The notes: generated by a model not told the origin, from the sequence alone. Positions 1 through 11,490 are shown, counted from the first letter of the stretch. The stretch: 64,000 bases of DNA from Pyrrhosoma nymphula (GCA_963573305.1 OY754327.1:185884386-185948385); one strand, 5' to 3'. Translations and numbers: made by a program.

Positions 1-196
1 CTCACACCTCAATCCTAATCCAATGAGACCTCGTAGGATGGGATCGGCATCCATTCACCCGAGGTGAGATTCGACCTTTGGTTCGCCCTGCCATGCCGGC
101 TGGTCACCAACGTGACCACCACACGCTCGGAGCCACAAGCATTCGAGAGAGGTCAATTCGCTCCAAGAGAGCGCACGCCTTTCACACGGCGAGGAG

Positions 197-335
197 ACAA
201 ATGAAGATCAGATGGACCAGGAGAGGATCACCAGCGAAGATGTCCTCCGAAGGGTTGAAGAGAATTGATGCACGTTATATGGAAAAAGTTTAACGAATAA
301 GAGGCAAATTTTAAGGACATATTTTGCGACATAGT
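197..335 (+). mobile_element. Non-LTR retrotransposon remnant, C-terminal tail
   Basis: The frame starting at 203 reads EDQMDQERITSEDVLRRVEE before a stop at 266. After a frameshift, the bases just before 335 read SLTNKRQILRTYFAT. This order (an acidic T-x-E-D-V-L-R-R-V-E-E block, then N-K-R and an aromatic/His-Arg-like block) matches the region downstream of the reverse transcriptase in arthropod LINEs that also carry a YGxExW segment; the same type is seen at 33.6 kb and 45.3 kb. It is broken by stops and by the SINE inserted at 336. The family assignment is from pattern memory, so the clade is not given. Confidence 0.5.
321..335. repeat. Target-site duplication, left copy of SINE
   Basis: The 15-bp word ATTTTGCGACATAGT here is repeated exactly at 602-616, on the other side of the tRNA-derived SINE. 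Such a length is typical of LINE-mobilised SINE insertions. The bases outside the word differ between the two copies, which fixes its limits. Confidence 0.8.
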
Positions 336-601
336 CCTAATATCTCACTCACTCAGTGATTCGACCCGCAGGTTGGTTTGAATAGTTGGGGGTAGAACTC
401 ACCCCTTACTAAGCCACAGGCGTGTGAAATTCACACATTCATGGTAAGGGAGCCAGTTTCTTTCCCTGGGCCGCCTCACACTCCGAGGATTTATTTTGCT
501 CGGGGGCGTCCAATGGCTTCACCCGGATCTGAACTCGGGACCCTTTGGTCAGTAGCCAAGCGCTCTACCCTCTAGGCCACCACGCTCTTTGACCCACGCT
601 C
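336..601 (-). mobile_element. tRNA-derived SINE, complete, flanked by 15-bp duplication
   Basis: Read on the minus strand from 601, the element begins with a tRNA-like head. The A-box-like TGGCCTAGAG lies at 570-579 (complement) and the B-box-like GAGTTCAGATCC at 525-536, inside a T-arm with a CCCG/CGGG stem. About 190 bp of unrelated body follow, down to 336. Exact 15-bp duplications at both edges show that this is a whole insertion about 266 bp long. It sits inside the LINE tail at 197-335 and so is younger than that relic. Any transcription would be by RNA polymerase III from the internal boxes. It encodes no protein. No second copy of the body was noticed in this window. Confidence 0.75.
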
Positions 602-616
602 ATTTTGCGACATAGT
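602..616. repeat. Target-site duplication, right copy of SINE
   Basis: Exact 15-bp copy of 321-335. The old LINE sequence resumes here. Confidence 0.8.
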
Positions 617-2358
617 AACTAATTGAAAAAAATAGAATTAGACATGCAAGACAAAACTTGTTCCGGTTGAAGGAGTCAGTAGCTGGAAGAGAGCATACGA
701 AGCTTTTACTACTCTACAATCATCATAGCTGCACAAGAAATAGGTGACGAAGTTTCAAGCTTTGTACAGTCAGTCTGTGTCCTTCCAACTAAATAAAACT
801 CACAATAAAACCAAGTCAAGTCAATAAAGGCGTCGGAGGCTACGTTTAAATCTATTATGTTTTTGGGTCGACAAGGACAAGGTCTCTGAGAGTTCACGTA
901 ACGGGCAGCGTCAACTTATCTCAGCTTTTGAATTAATTGTTCGAATTTTTTACAGAGCTAGACTATTTTTTTTAGGAAAAAGAAAAGTTTTACTTCACAA
1001 CCTATGCAATACGAAATGGCTGAAATGTGTGCTCATTTAATTTTGAGAGGAATAATCTATAAAGTTTGGGAATTTGGTATATTTTCTATCATTCGTGATA
1101 AAACTTGTACATTATTGGACATGAATCTGTCAATCCTCGCACTGTGAAACAAAATTGAAACAGTGCAGAGTACTTTCTCGGTTTTAATTAGACCAAATCC
1201 ATGACTGGGTAAGCAAGCTGGTTTTGGACGCTCTGGTTTGCATCAACTCGTCTATAAGCAATCTGAGATGCCAGTCTTATGATGGCAGGAGAAATATGCC
1301 TACTATCGCCGCAAAAAAGATAAAACGCTGAACTTAAAGCATTTGTACGAAATTCCGCCGGAGCTCCAAAGAGCCGTGTAATATACCGTTTTACTCCTTG
1401 TTTATTTTACTTCAAAATGCATTAATTGAAAAGTGTGTAAATGTAAACGTTTAGCTCCTACGGTCGAAAGAGTGAAGAAAAACACGCGAAAAACTAAGAG
1501 TATAGTTATAGAAAAAAGTTATGTTAAGAAAAAAGTTGACTTACCTTTCGTGATACTAATTAAAAATAGGAAAACCCTATTCTTCCCAGACATTATGATC
1601 ACATAGAAGCTGTTTCAATGATTACTAAGTGATTAAAACATACGTATGATATATCTTATTTTCTATTTATTTATTAAGAAACTTTATGATTATTACAACA
1701 CAAACACGTCAAATACTCTCCAATTTTACAAATGCGCGTCTCTAATTTCAAAGGTAGATACTATTTTCGTAATTTTCATTTAATGTTGGTGGTTCGGTAC
1801 AATTCCAAAGGAATCAATGTAGATGGCTGAATAATGCTTTAAAAATAAAATTGAAATTTTTAGACTTGTTTCGGTTGCATTACTACTGCTTTTCTGGTAA
1901 AGTAAATAGGAAAAGGAATGCCTATTTATGTAGCTTGAAGGTGAAAGAAAAAGCCAAACGTGAATCAGTAGAAATATTTCATACATTTCTTTCGTGATTT
2001 TTTCTCCTACATGATGTATACATTTCAAGAAAAAGAAGAAACAGCACGTTTCTCCTAGCATTTTACTAGGAAGTAACACGCTACACAAGATTTGATGAGG
2101 ATACTAAAACATGTTCAACACACAATAAGAAAGAAGCGACATTGAATTGGACCAACAACCGAAGGCTGTTCGGAAGCTCGCCTCAAATGGCAATCATTCC
2201 TGATTGGCAGCGTTCCTGTTTGTTCAAGTCTCGCTTATTTTGAGTTCGGACATTTCTCTGCAAGAATTACAGCATCACGGATCACCAGAGCTAAAATGTT
2301 CAAAAAGAAGACGTTCAACTCACAATCATTGTAGTCAAGATGTACCGCAGAGTAGAAA
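617..2358. other. AT-rich non-coding stretch, nothing recognised
   Basis: Stops are frequent in all frames. The longest frame (102 codons, minus strand, 1780-2088) is rich in Phe, Leu and Ser from T-rich DNA and resembles no family I know. No repeats with clear ends were seen. Confidence 0.6.
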
Positions 2359-2769
2359 TACTATTATTAAGGTGACCAACCGTTCTCCTTTAGGAAAGAC
2401 AGTCCTCCTATTGTAAGTTCTGTCCTCCCTGGAAAAGTGTCCTCCTACACGTCCTCCTTTTCGATCTGTAAATCTCTGTATTCGATCGATGCCAAGCCGA
2501 TACGTTGCACGTGATTTGACGTGTATGTACTTGATATGACGATTAGTCAAGGCTCGGTAGGTACGGAGAGACATCAGCAATCATTAGACGCATCATCTTC
2601 CAGTTCTAGTAAGCATACGTACAATAAAAAATATCACACATGATTCTTTTATTTACGATATACATGTGTACGAATGTATATATATTTTTTATTTTATCCT
2701 CTTCACTGTAAAAAAATAATTTCCGTCCTCCTTTTCACTGGAGAAAAGTTGGTCACCTTACTATTATGA
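2359..2769. mobile_element. MITE with AGGTGACCAAC ends and 11-bp target duplication
   Basis: The element spans 2370-2758 (389 bp). Its ends are inverted: AGGTGACCAAC at 2370-2380 and its complement ending at 2758. Similarity continues inward as a TTCTCC-like block. It is flanked by TACTATTATTA (2359-2369) and TACTATTATGA (2759-2769), a duplication matching at 10 of 11 bases. Inside are repeated CCGTCCTCC- and GTCCTCC-like words near both ends. There is no coding capacity. A 9-11 bp duplication would suit a Mutator-like element; if only the 8-bp core ACTATTAT counts, hAT is possible. It is non-autonomous and the superfamily is undecided. Confidence 0.65.
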
Positions 2770-3700
2770 TAAAATCTAATCGTTTAAGTTGACGAAGAAA
2801 CCATGAGGATGCCTAGAGCAACGTGAGTAACGCTATTGCAACGTAAACATAAAAAATCACTGACAACGCTATGGAAATATCTAGGTAGGTGCCTTACCTG
2901 GATATGTATAATGCGTAATCCAAGTTTACTAAAGGGAGCTATAATACTATAGGGAGCTGAAATAACTTTATTAGTAAGTTAATACGTAAGTGTTTTGTGA
3001 GAAAGATATACGAGGTATAGTCCTTCAAAACCTCGTTGATATGCAATGTATGATACACCTGCAAAGGTAATGTAAAAAAATGTAAAGTGATATACACAAT
3101 GTACGTGAAGCTCAAGCGTAAAAAGCCATGTCTCGAAAAATATCATTATAAGATGACGAGTGACAGAAGAAGTATCAAACACCCATCGTGTTCAAACGGG
3201 GCAAGATTGCTGCAAAAAAATGAGGTAAATTCAAAATGTACCTCAAAATATACGTGTAAATGAAAATGATATAAAAATAATACCCAATCATAGATTAGGT
3301 AAAAAGTAGAGGACGATGTGTCGAAGAGGTCTCACACCGTGTCTATCACGACACAAAACGAAAGCGTGTTTCACGGCGAAGAGTGCGAATAACGAAAACA
3401 CTGCAGCGGGTGCTACATTGTACTACTGACCGACGCAGTTTCGAGAAATTTCGGCGGTACAAAAATGTACTGATTCTTGAGTTACAATGTAACTGCCCTC
3501 AAATGAGGACACTGGGCGGGTTAATTGAACTGCGTACACGATGATATTCATCCAGCTGAAATACAACGACGAAACGCGTCACAAAACTTCAGTTTATATG
3601 GGAGCACGAGGATTTCGTTAATTTTCAGTATTTTCAGATGGAGACATCAATTATATGACTCATGAATTATGATAATTATGATCACTTTTGAGAATACCGC
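2770..3700. other. AT-rich non-coding stretch
   Basis: No frame with recognisable protein similarity, no tRNA-like arms and no inverted ends were found. 3300-3540 is somewhat richer in CG dinucleotides but has no defined element. Confidence 0.55.
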
Positions 3701-3767
3701 GGTACTAGCCACGAAATTACCTCGACGGAGTCGCCCGCAAGTAGGCACATGTTAGTGGGTAATTCAA

Positions 3768-3900
3768 CAGAGGAAAAACCATTCACCAAGACCAGGAGTC
3801 GAGCCCTCGATATCGAGGGATCCGGGTTCGACTCTCGGTGAAAGCGAATGATTTTTCCTCTGTGGGATTTTTCATTTGTGACCAAGTTTCTTAAAAATCA
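3768..3900 (+). mobile_element. tRNA-like SINE head enclosed in a 17-bp inverted repeat
   Basis: A B-box-like GGTTCGACTCT at 3825-3835 lies in a perfect T-arm shape: CCGGG and CTCGG pair (one G-T) around the 7-base loop TTCGACT. Just upstream CCCTCGATATCGAGGG forms a second, anticodon-arm-like hairpin. The whole is bracketed by CAGAGGAAAAACCATTC (3768-3784) and its inverted partner GAATGATTTTTCCTCTG (3846-3862), matching at 16 of 17 positions. A true tRNA gene is unlikely: there is no convincing D-arm or acceptor stem. The best reading is a SINE head, possibly two SINE ends fused head to head. No target duplication was found. Confidence 0.5.
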
Positions 3901-5050
3901 GCGCATTTTTGTGAAAAGTGGACGGCGACAGACAAGAGAGGCAATCGAGTCCCGTGCTCCACCACTCGTCGGCGCTCAACGAGCAACGAGCACGCTTTCA
4001 GAGTGCAAGGGAAGGGGCACTGCGTTGAGGGCGGGGCGAGCGGGCGCCGGTGTGCCCGGGGCGTGTTCCGGCAGACCCGGCGCCGCGGAGCCGTGAGGCG
4101 ATTGGCAGGTGGTGTTCATTCGTGGCTCGCAAAGGTGCGCCTCCGAGAGGCAAGAGGGGGAGGAGCCTTGGTGAGACCACGTGACCTCCCAGCCTCCCTC
4201 CCTCCCCCCTTCCCGAGCACACCTGCGCCGCGCCGCCCCTCCCGCCCACCTCCCGCCGCCGCCGCCCCAGTAATGAGCGCGGGGGCGGCACAGGTGGGCG
4301 GGAGAGGGTGGCCTCGCGCCGATTGGCTCCAACGAGGCGCCAAATGGCCATTGGGCGACGACACACCTACATACGAGTGTGTGGGAAGAGGAGGCCTTCT
4401 CTCACCTGACCTCTCTCTCTCTCTCCGCAGAGCCCCACCTCCTCCGTGAGGGGAGGGCAGCACCCACCCCCTCCCCCAGCGGGGGTGGTCGACGCGAGCG
4501 CCCGCGACGGCTGCAAGATGTACTACGTCAGCCAGTCACCACTTTCTCCCCCACCCCCCTTCCCAGAGGGCGCCACGCGTACAGGTTGGAGGCACAGGTA
4601 GGAGGCACAGGTGGGTACATTATTACGGCTCAGGGACACTGGTATTCCTATGAATGGCATGGGAATGAATCGGGGAACGAGGAGGCATATTTGTGAAAAT
4701 TCCCTCGCCTGCGCGCCTTCGGGTGGGATATCAAGGTACAGTGTTTTAAGAGGCTCACGAGTTCCATTGTTAGTTCGCCTACTCGGCGGGGGGTGGGGGG
4801 GAGCTCCGGTGACGGAAATAGGAGTATGGGATCGGATAGCGAACGGTTTACAGCAATGGCACGCTTCTTTTTCTCCGAAGCACCCACCCACACTAAACCC
4901 ACCGCAACTCCCGACGAAGGGACGAGGCTAATTTTCCAGCGTACTCTCTGCGTGCGAGTACCAACGGTGGTCGATGGTGCGTGCCCTTTCCAGAGTCCCC
5001 TTCTCTGCCAACCCTCTGGTGCACCTCTGAGTAGATGGTGCTGATGGTGG
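3900..5050. promoter_or_regulatory. GC-rich, CpG-containing island with E-box cluster
   Basis: Base composition changes sharply from AT-rich to GC-rich with many CG dinucleotides. Open frames of 80-176 codons overlap in almost every frame, with low-complexity Pro/Arg/Gly/Ser content, so I do not call them genes. CACCTG or CAGGTG words occur at 4220, 4291, 4403 and 4608, and CAGGTAG at 4595. A pyrimidine tract ending in CCGCAG occurs at about 4413-4431. This may be a promoter or enhancer island; no exon could be supported. Confidence 0.35.
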
Positions 5051-6642
5051 TGTATTCGAAGAGAGACAGCGAGCCAGAACAAAGTAGTCAACGGTGACAA
5101 GGAGAAAACTAGAAGGCTTTTCAACGAAGGGAGACAAAACGATTTGAAGGAAAAATTGTGGTCGTGATCTCCTCCCATTCATTTTACCTAAATTCAACAA
5201 AATAAAAAGTTCAGAATACCTACCTACTAATAGGAACTAATAATAATGGCATAGTAGATTGCGAAGTTACAGCGAAGACTTCTGCGAAGTGAAGTTCCCG
5301 AAGAGGATTCAAATGCACACAGCACATCCGTCCAAGTGAGTGAACGACGTGACACTTCTGCTTCAACGTGAGGACTTCTCTCTCCCGAGTGGACGGAGGG
5401 AGTGTCTTGAGGGAGGGAGGGAGGAGAGTAACTGAGCAAGGGTAAAGGATTGCAGTAAAGGGTGAAGGGGAGAATCGAGAAGGCGCCATTTGGTGGAACA
5501 TCTATCGTGTTGGAGATGGACACCCGTGTGTGTATTGATTGAAAAAACCAGGCGTCGGAGGAACATCGTGGCATGGGTCGCCAAAGTGTTGGAGTGAGGG
5601 ATTCGTACATTCTTTCGCGAGTCATCCCATTTCGGATGGCCGAGGGCCAGGCGGGCGTGCACGCGAGAGCGACAGGGTTGGCGCGAGTGGACCGCGATGG
5701 CCTCGGTCTGCGCCCGTCATCCGATGGGCGGATGTAGAAGGGGTGAAAGGTCAGAGGTCGGCCGCCGGAGCCGAAGCAGCCGAAGCACGCCTCAGCCGCG
5801 GGAGTGGGTGGGTGAGGAGGAGCGTTCAGTCAGTCATCCCTTGCGGACGCGACAGCGACTGCGGTCTTCCGCGAATGCAATCGGGCCCACTACAACGTTG
5901 GCACGAACAGGAGAACTTGCCGCTCTTGAAGTAACGCGAGGGTGGCAAGATATTCACGGAGGATACCTCAAGCTACAACCTACAATTTAGCATGGCTCAT
6001 TACGAATGACGACTGGGGACGAACCCTGAGTGAAGGACATCGCGCGATTAAGGAACCTGCGCGGGCATTGAGGGGAGAACGATCACTTCGACGATTGCTT
6101 GACACGAGGCCATTGAGGCTAATTGAGGTCAGAGCAACCCATCTCACGGCGGATGCATAATCAATATTTATTTGTTTCAATGGAAATAAAATCAAAGTTT
6201 ATAATTATTGGACATCTGGATTGACTAAGGGACGGTTTAGACTGCGTCGCGGAAAACCCTTCACCACCGCAAGTGGTTGAGGGGGATAAGGATTAGTGCT
6301 CGGGGGAGGGAGGGGGGAGCGTTGCGACTGCACATTCTCACTCGTCAGCCGAGTGTCGGCGGGAGCAGTGGCGTGCCACGCCCACTCACATTACATTCAT
6401 GCTCACTAAGTAGTGACTAAATCCTTGTATTCCACCCAATTTATAAATAAAACGTCAATTTGGAATATTTTTCTATTTGCATCGGCAAGATTCGTATCAC
6501 AATTCATGTCCCAGTTGTATAATTTCTTTATATCTCAATCGAACTTCAATTTTAGGTCAATTACGTCACATATGAAGGGGTTGAAAGGCAACAGCTGCAT
6601 TATACCCCACTTCTCAAGGATCCATTCATACCTTTTGCAGCC
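5051..6642. other. Mixed-composition non-coding stretch
   Basis: 5370-5470 is purine-rich on the plus strand. 5540-5940 is GC-moderate and open for 131 codons with no recognisable domain. The rest is AT-rich. A short G-rich run lies at about 6300-6320. No tRNA, TIR or retrotransposon signal was seen. Confidence 0.45.
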
Positions 6643-7005
6643 ATGAAAGCTATTTTGGGAAGTATTCTGACTCCAATTCTAACATGTGGAGTCGAAACTT
6701 AGACAACAGATACAAAGGACAGAAGCAGAATTCAAGCAGCCGAAATTTAAGTCCTAAGAATGATCACCGGAAATATATCAGTGTTTAAATCAGAAATAAT
6801 AAAATAAGAGAGAAAGTAGGAGTTTGTCCAGTTTTACAAAAGATTGACACGGCTCAGCTGAGATGGCATGGATTATCTGGAGAGGACGAATGGAGACAGA
6901 AATTCCAGAAGAAGAAGACGAGAATGGACAGCACATGGCAGCAGACCAAGAGGAGACTGGCCCGACTGACAGAGAAGAATCTCTAAGCTGGCAGCAGATG
7001 CAGAT
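6643..7005 (+). mobile_element. Non-LTR retrotransposon remnant, YGxET domain and C-terminus
   Basis: Translation from 6643 gives ILTPILTCGVET, then RSRIQAAEI and VLRMITGN, followed after frame changes by VGVCPVLQKIDTAQLRWHG and a basic tail near TWQQTKRRLARLTEKNL. This order (P-I-L-x-x-G-x-E-T, R-I-Q-A-A-E, L-R-x-I-x-G, then L-R-W-x-G) is the usual segment after the reverse transcriptase in many insect LINEs. Several stops and frameshifts show a dead fragment, and the catalytic core is absent. The clade is not assigned. Confidence 0.65.
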
Positions 7006-7430
7006 GAAGGGGTTGATACTTCACTTCATGGAGAACCCATTCAATTTTGTAGTCTCGTTTAAGCAGAATGAATTCAAGTTCATCGTTCGCGACAAACACA
7101 TTTATAATTAATTACATAGCCGGCGAGACAAATTAAAATTTATTTGACGTAGCATATAAAACCTTTTTTTATAAAATTTGGTAACATGTTTTGGATACAT
7201 CCGTTAAAGCAACTCATTGAACGTGTAAATAACAGAAGAGCTGTTAAGGGCATGAGGAGGATAGAGGGTGACAGGATAGAACGGAGGGGTGTAGTCGATC
7301 ATTCCAAGGATTGCACGATCGATGAAGATGATTGATTCTACACAGTTTTTGCCGCTGACAATCGAAAGAACCGCCACCTTCCACATCATTTTTTCAATCG
7401 TTGAATTTTCTCCAGGTTTCCGTGGACGCG
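7006..7430. other. AT-rich spacer
   Basis: No coding, RNA or repeat signal seen between the LINE tail and the next GC island. Confidence 0.5.
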
Positions 7431-8545
7431 TCCAGATGGCACGCACCCCCTTCCACCCCCACCCCGTCAGGGCCCAATCCCTCTCCTTCGCTCCCCCCAC
7501 ACCCCCTCTGTCGGCCATCTTCCTCACTCTTGCCACCACTTTGACCTTCGTGCGGCCCCCGACAGAGGCGGCGGCATATAAAGGGGGGGGGCGCCGAAAT
7601 TTCAATGCGGAGGAGCGCCATGGGCCGCACGCACTTCGTCTGGAGAACGAGAGGGAAGAGGTGGGGGGAGGGAGGGAGGGGGGAGGAGGGGAGGTGGACC
7701 CCTCCCCCCTCCCCCTCCCGAGAGGCGAGCATCGCGTGATCCCACCTCCTCTCTCTCTCTCACACGCGGAGGGAGTGGGGGGGAGGAGGAGGAGGGGGGC
7801 GTGGCTTTTGGACGCCGGACTCCGTGGAGCCACACGGCCGCACGGCCGTAGCACCACCGCCGCCGCCGCGTGTGGAAGGGGAGCAGTGAGGGACTACATT
7901 CGATGCGGAAAAGAAAAACAGTGGAGGACACGGGGGGGGGGGTTTGGAGGGAGGGAGGGGGAGGTCCCCCTCATCTTCCTTTCGTTCCAAGAATGCGTGG
8001 GAGAGGGGAGGATGGATTGAGGGTGGGGCGCTACGGTGGCGCCGCCCTACCGGCGATGTCCTCCTCCATCCGGGAGAGTGTACGAGTGCTCTCAGTGAAT
8101 AAAAAAACTACAATGGGGGTTGGAGGGAGGGGGGGTGGGTGTGGGATAGCAAGTGTGGGTGGGGGGGGGGAGGAGGAGGCGTAGGGAGGGGGGTGTGGGA
8201 GCGATGGCGACCTCGAGCGGACGGAGGAGAGTGGTATGGGGGGGGGAGGGGGAGTACATCCCATCCCCAGACCAGAGAAAGAGAGAGATATCCCATCTCA
8301 CTGTGGACGAGTGGGGGGAGGAGGAGGGGTTATAGGGGATGTTGTTTCGGAGGATGGGGTGGGTGGGTGAGCGGAAGGGATTTATTAATGGGGGGGTGGA
8401 GTGGAGGGTGGAGGGAACAGATGCCGAGGAGAGAGAAGGTTGGAGTGAGGGGCGTCTCCCTCCCGTGGAGTGGGAACCATACTCGTCACTCACCTATACC
8501 ACGCCCGTTCGTGAGTTGGCAGCTGCCGTGGGAACGTCATTAGTG
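7431..8545. promoter_or_regulatory. GC-rich island with long G runs
   Basis: From about 7640 to 8460 the plus strand is dominated by G and GA runs, many of 5-10 G, with a C-rich start at 7440-7540. Open frames up to 232 codons exist on both strands at the same place, all Gly/Arg/Pro-rich, so they are composition artefacts. A TATA-like TATAAAG lies at 7577. The G runs from 8100 to 8270 could form G-quadruplexes. Function unknown; CpG-island promoter or regulatory DNA is possible. Confidence 0.35.
7577..7604 (+). promoter_or_regulatory. Possible TATA box with initiator-like TTCAAT
   Basis: TATAAAG starts at 7577, and TTCAAT places a candidate start A at 7604, 27 bases downstream. The spacing is slightly short for an arthropod core promoter. 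There is no downstream gene model to support it. Confidence 0.2.
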
Positions 8546-8960
8546 AGAGACACAGGGTTCTAAGGAGAAGGAATGTCGATCGATTAAGTTTACACCGAAA
8601 TGAAACGCTTAGTTAGATGATGATGGGACACGCTGACCTTGCCCTCGCAGTTGTACGGAAATGCAGAGTAAGACCTCATGATTCCGAAGAAAGGCAGATA
8701 ATGCTTTTTCCATTCTCCCCGGTGCAAAAAGCATACGGCAATATTTACTCTAGACTTTATGGTCAAAGATAGAGAGTAGCTTCGCAAAAATCGAAATGAA
8801 AAGCTTGCACGTAAAGCATTTGAGCACTCTCTCTCATCACTGGCATCGTTCCGAACCGAATTTCATGGAATACGAAAACTATTATGAGCGTTTCACCGCA
8901 GAGCATTATCTTGCTCTAATTCGAGGACCATTTGTGTCCTCTATTACAATGCCAGCTTTT
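8546..8960. other. AT-rich spacer
   Basis: Nothing recognised. Confidence 0.5.
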
Positions 8961-9606
8961 TGAGAAACAACAAATGGTCAAAGAATGCCGATGTTACCTA
9001 GAAATTACTTCATGCAGTTTTATATCTGTATGTCCTATTATTCAACAAACCAAGCGAGGGAAATAGAACATTAATATTTCTTGACTGCGAGGCTCCCAGA
9101 TATGACTCCACGAGTAGACGAATAAGAGTGAATAACTTGAGTGCGGACTCCATTGCCACAAAATAGAAATTTCACGAGAACACAAATTATACGACGATGA
9201 TATCAGCTGATTCGAATGAGAGCCAAAATGTTTTTGCTAGCATTCAAAGATCCGAATACGCGTAACGACCCGTCTTGAAAATAAAATTAGTTGAAAATTA
9301 TAGGTGAGCAGTCAATGAATACTCGCATAAAATATTGGCGAACCATGCACGTTCAGTCACGACGTAAAAAGGACTATGAAAAACGAAGTAATAGTTATCG
9401 GAGAAATTACCACTATCTCTGAATACATGACTTGTGAAGTATTTACCTTTTTGGAAAACAAAAATTAAAATATATTACAGTAAGAGATATTAATGTTATA
9501 TTTCCCTCGGTTGGCTTGTTCAATAATGGGACATACAGGCGATATAAAACTGCATGAAGTAATTTCTAGGTAACATCGGCATTCTTTGACCATTTGTTGT
9601 ATCTCA
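8961..9606. mobile_element. Element with ~120-bp terminal inverted repeats
   Basis: The left arm at 8961-9081 is the near-exact reverse complement of the right arm at about 9484-9606. Both contain ACAACAAATGGTC, then GAATGCCGATGTTACC, TAGAAATTACTTCATGC and a GAGGGAAATA block. Differences are scattered point changes and one 2-base indel. The central part (about 9082-9483) is AT-rich with no open frame. Long inverted ends around a non-coding centre suggest a non-autonomous DNA transposon or fold-back element. No target duplication is visible beside TGAGA/TCTCA, so the ends may be slightly misplaced. The superfamily is unknown. Confidence 0.7.
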
Positions 9607-11490
9607 GTACCCATAGTATTTTATTTTTTGCCACAAGGAACTTATAGAAAATAATTCTAGCAAAGTGCTTGGCGAAAACTTCAAAGAACATTAGCCTTGC
9701 GGTTGGGAAGTTTCAGTTGACATTCATTCTTCGATGAATAAGCATAAGTGACCAAGTGGTCGCAAAAGTCACGGGGCAGAACAATTGTGTTAAACTTAGA
9801 TTTTCCTATAATAAGTGAATGTAAGAGTGACATTATGATGTGTGCTATAAATTGCAAATGTGTGGCCAGAGTATTAAATACGATCAGTAACAAAACACTA
9901 AAAAAAGAACTAAACAACTGGCCCAGTACCTGCACGGGCGATCAAGGATATTGTGACATATATTTCTACTTTCCGAGGGAGCACATTTAATTATCACCTT
10001 CTGAGTTCGAGGGAAACTGAAAAGAACGGCTCAGGTCTTTTCAATTTAAAAGACGGAGACATGAGCCAGAAAATTACAGTCCGATATAATTACCATCCAT
10101 TTCCTGCTATAGCAAGTGCAAAATTCTTCCCAGATTGCCTTAACTCCTGGAATACCTATCAAAATGGCTCCGTAGAGATAGGTGGCGTTAAAATAACTTA
10201 ATCCGCTAATCTTTAGTTCATGATGTCCTTTAATTAGGTAAAATAAATATGCAATTGGACATGGTATTCTTAGATATGAAGAATACAGCTAACATGATTA
10301 TCATAAGTACATATTTCTGTTTTATTTGGGTGACCTATTTCGTCCTCCAAAAAGAGACATTGGCAATCGCCCTTCTTTACATAAACTGTAGCTGTACTTT
10401 AAATTCACCGGAAAAATCAGGTTATTTTTTGACGGTAAGGAGAGTTAAAAATTAATGCAGACTTCACAGAATTAATATTTCTCTTCTCATGCTCAGACAG
10501 ATTCAATACGCGTTATGGAACGAATTACGAACAATAGTCTCACGCTTCGTTAAAAACAGCTACGAGCAAAAGAAGCAAGTCACACAGCTGATGTAAGGAC
10601 TAGGTCGGGCGCCGCTTGAGACTGAAGTGAGGTCATACGATGGGCTACGATTACTTGAAAAATTCAGTTCACTTGCTTTCTAAGGTGACGAAGCGGATAT
10701 TGTTTTAACCCCGCCTTTCATATCCAGAGGTGATAGAAGCGACAAAATTAAGGGGGTACACTTCCAAACTGACGACTGGTACTGCCTCTTCTGATGATTA
10801 ATACTGCCTCTTCGCAAGCTTCAGAAGGGCGTACAACAAAAAGCAGAGCGGCTCACTCAGACACTCCGATAACATTCAATTCACATTCCTCCTTCCTTTC
10901 TTCCTATCCCATTCCCCTCTGCCCAACTCTTTTCACGGCTGATGCCCTAACCTCCCCTTGCCACGAGTCCCTAAGGCTGTTCACAGGGTAGTGTACAGAC
11001 GTAAATGATGTCAGTACGTTAAGGCATCCATTCCACTACTCCATAGAGATTTAATAAAATCCATCCATGGCAGAAAACTCAATCGATACTGAATATGGTT
11101 CAATGAACGCGGCGCCCGAATCTTTGGCATTAGAAAGCAAGCTTCGTGGCGCACTTCTCAATTTCGCAAGCAGATACACTTCTGCTAATTGACGCAACGA
11201 ATACGAGCGGTCTTCTCCATCGAAATGGGGTCACTCTTAACTCACCGCCTACAGGCCGGCATCTAATCGCTGCCAGAGGGATGGACACTCAGCGTCGACG
11301 CGACGGCGTATTGTCCATGACGGTAATATGGGTAGGTTGACTTGCTGAAATATACTTGACATCTATAAAAATTTTACCAATCATTACGATTGCACAAATG
11401 AATACTTGGGACAATATGCAAATGTAGAAAGGGGGATGAGAACAACTTGTTCGTATAAACCCCCGCTGACATTCACCTTGAATTTTGATG
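9607..11490. other. AT-rich non-coding stretch
   Basis: Small open frames of 60-84 codons show no recognisable domain. No inverted ends or tRNA-like boxes. The stretch at 10860-10980 is C/T-rich. Confidence 0.5.

Noticed and set aside
4403..4455. Pyrimidine tract, CCGCAG and a GTGAGG 15-20 bases later, resembling a micro-exon
   Set aside because: Both splice-like words are expected by chance in CT/GA-rich DNA, and no flanking coding frame supports them.
7322..8020. 232-codon plus-strand open frame
   Set aside because: Lies in a G-rich island with a 217-codon frame on the opposite strand over the same bases. Composition is Gly/Arg/Glu low-complexity with no domain.
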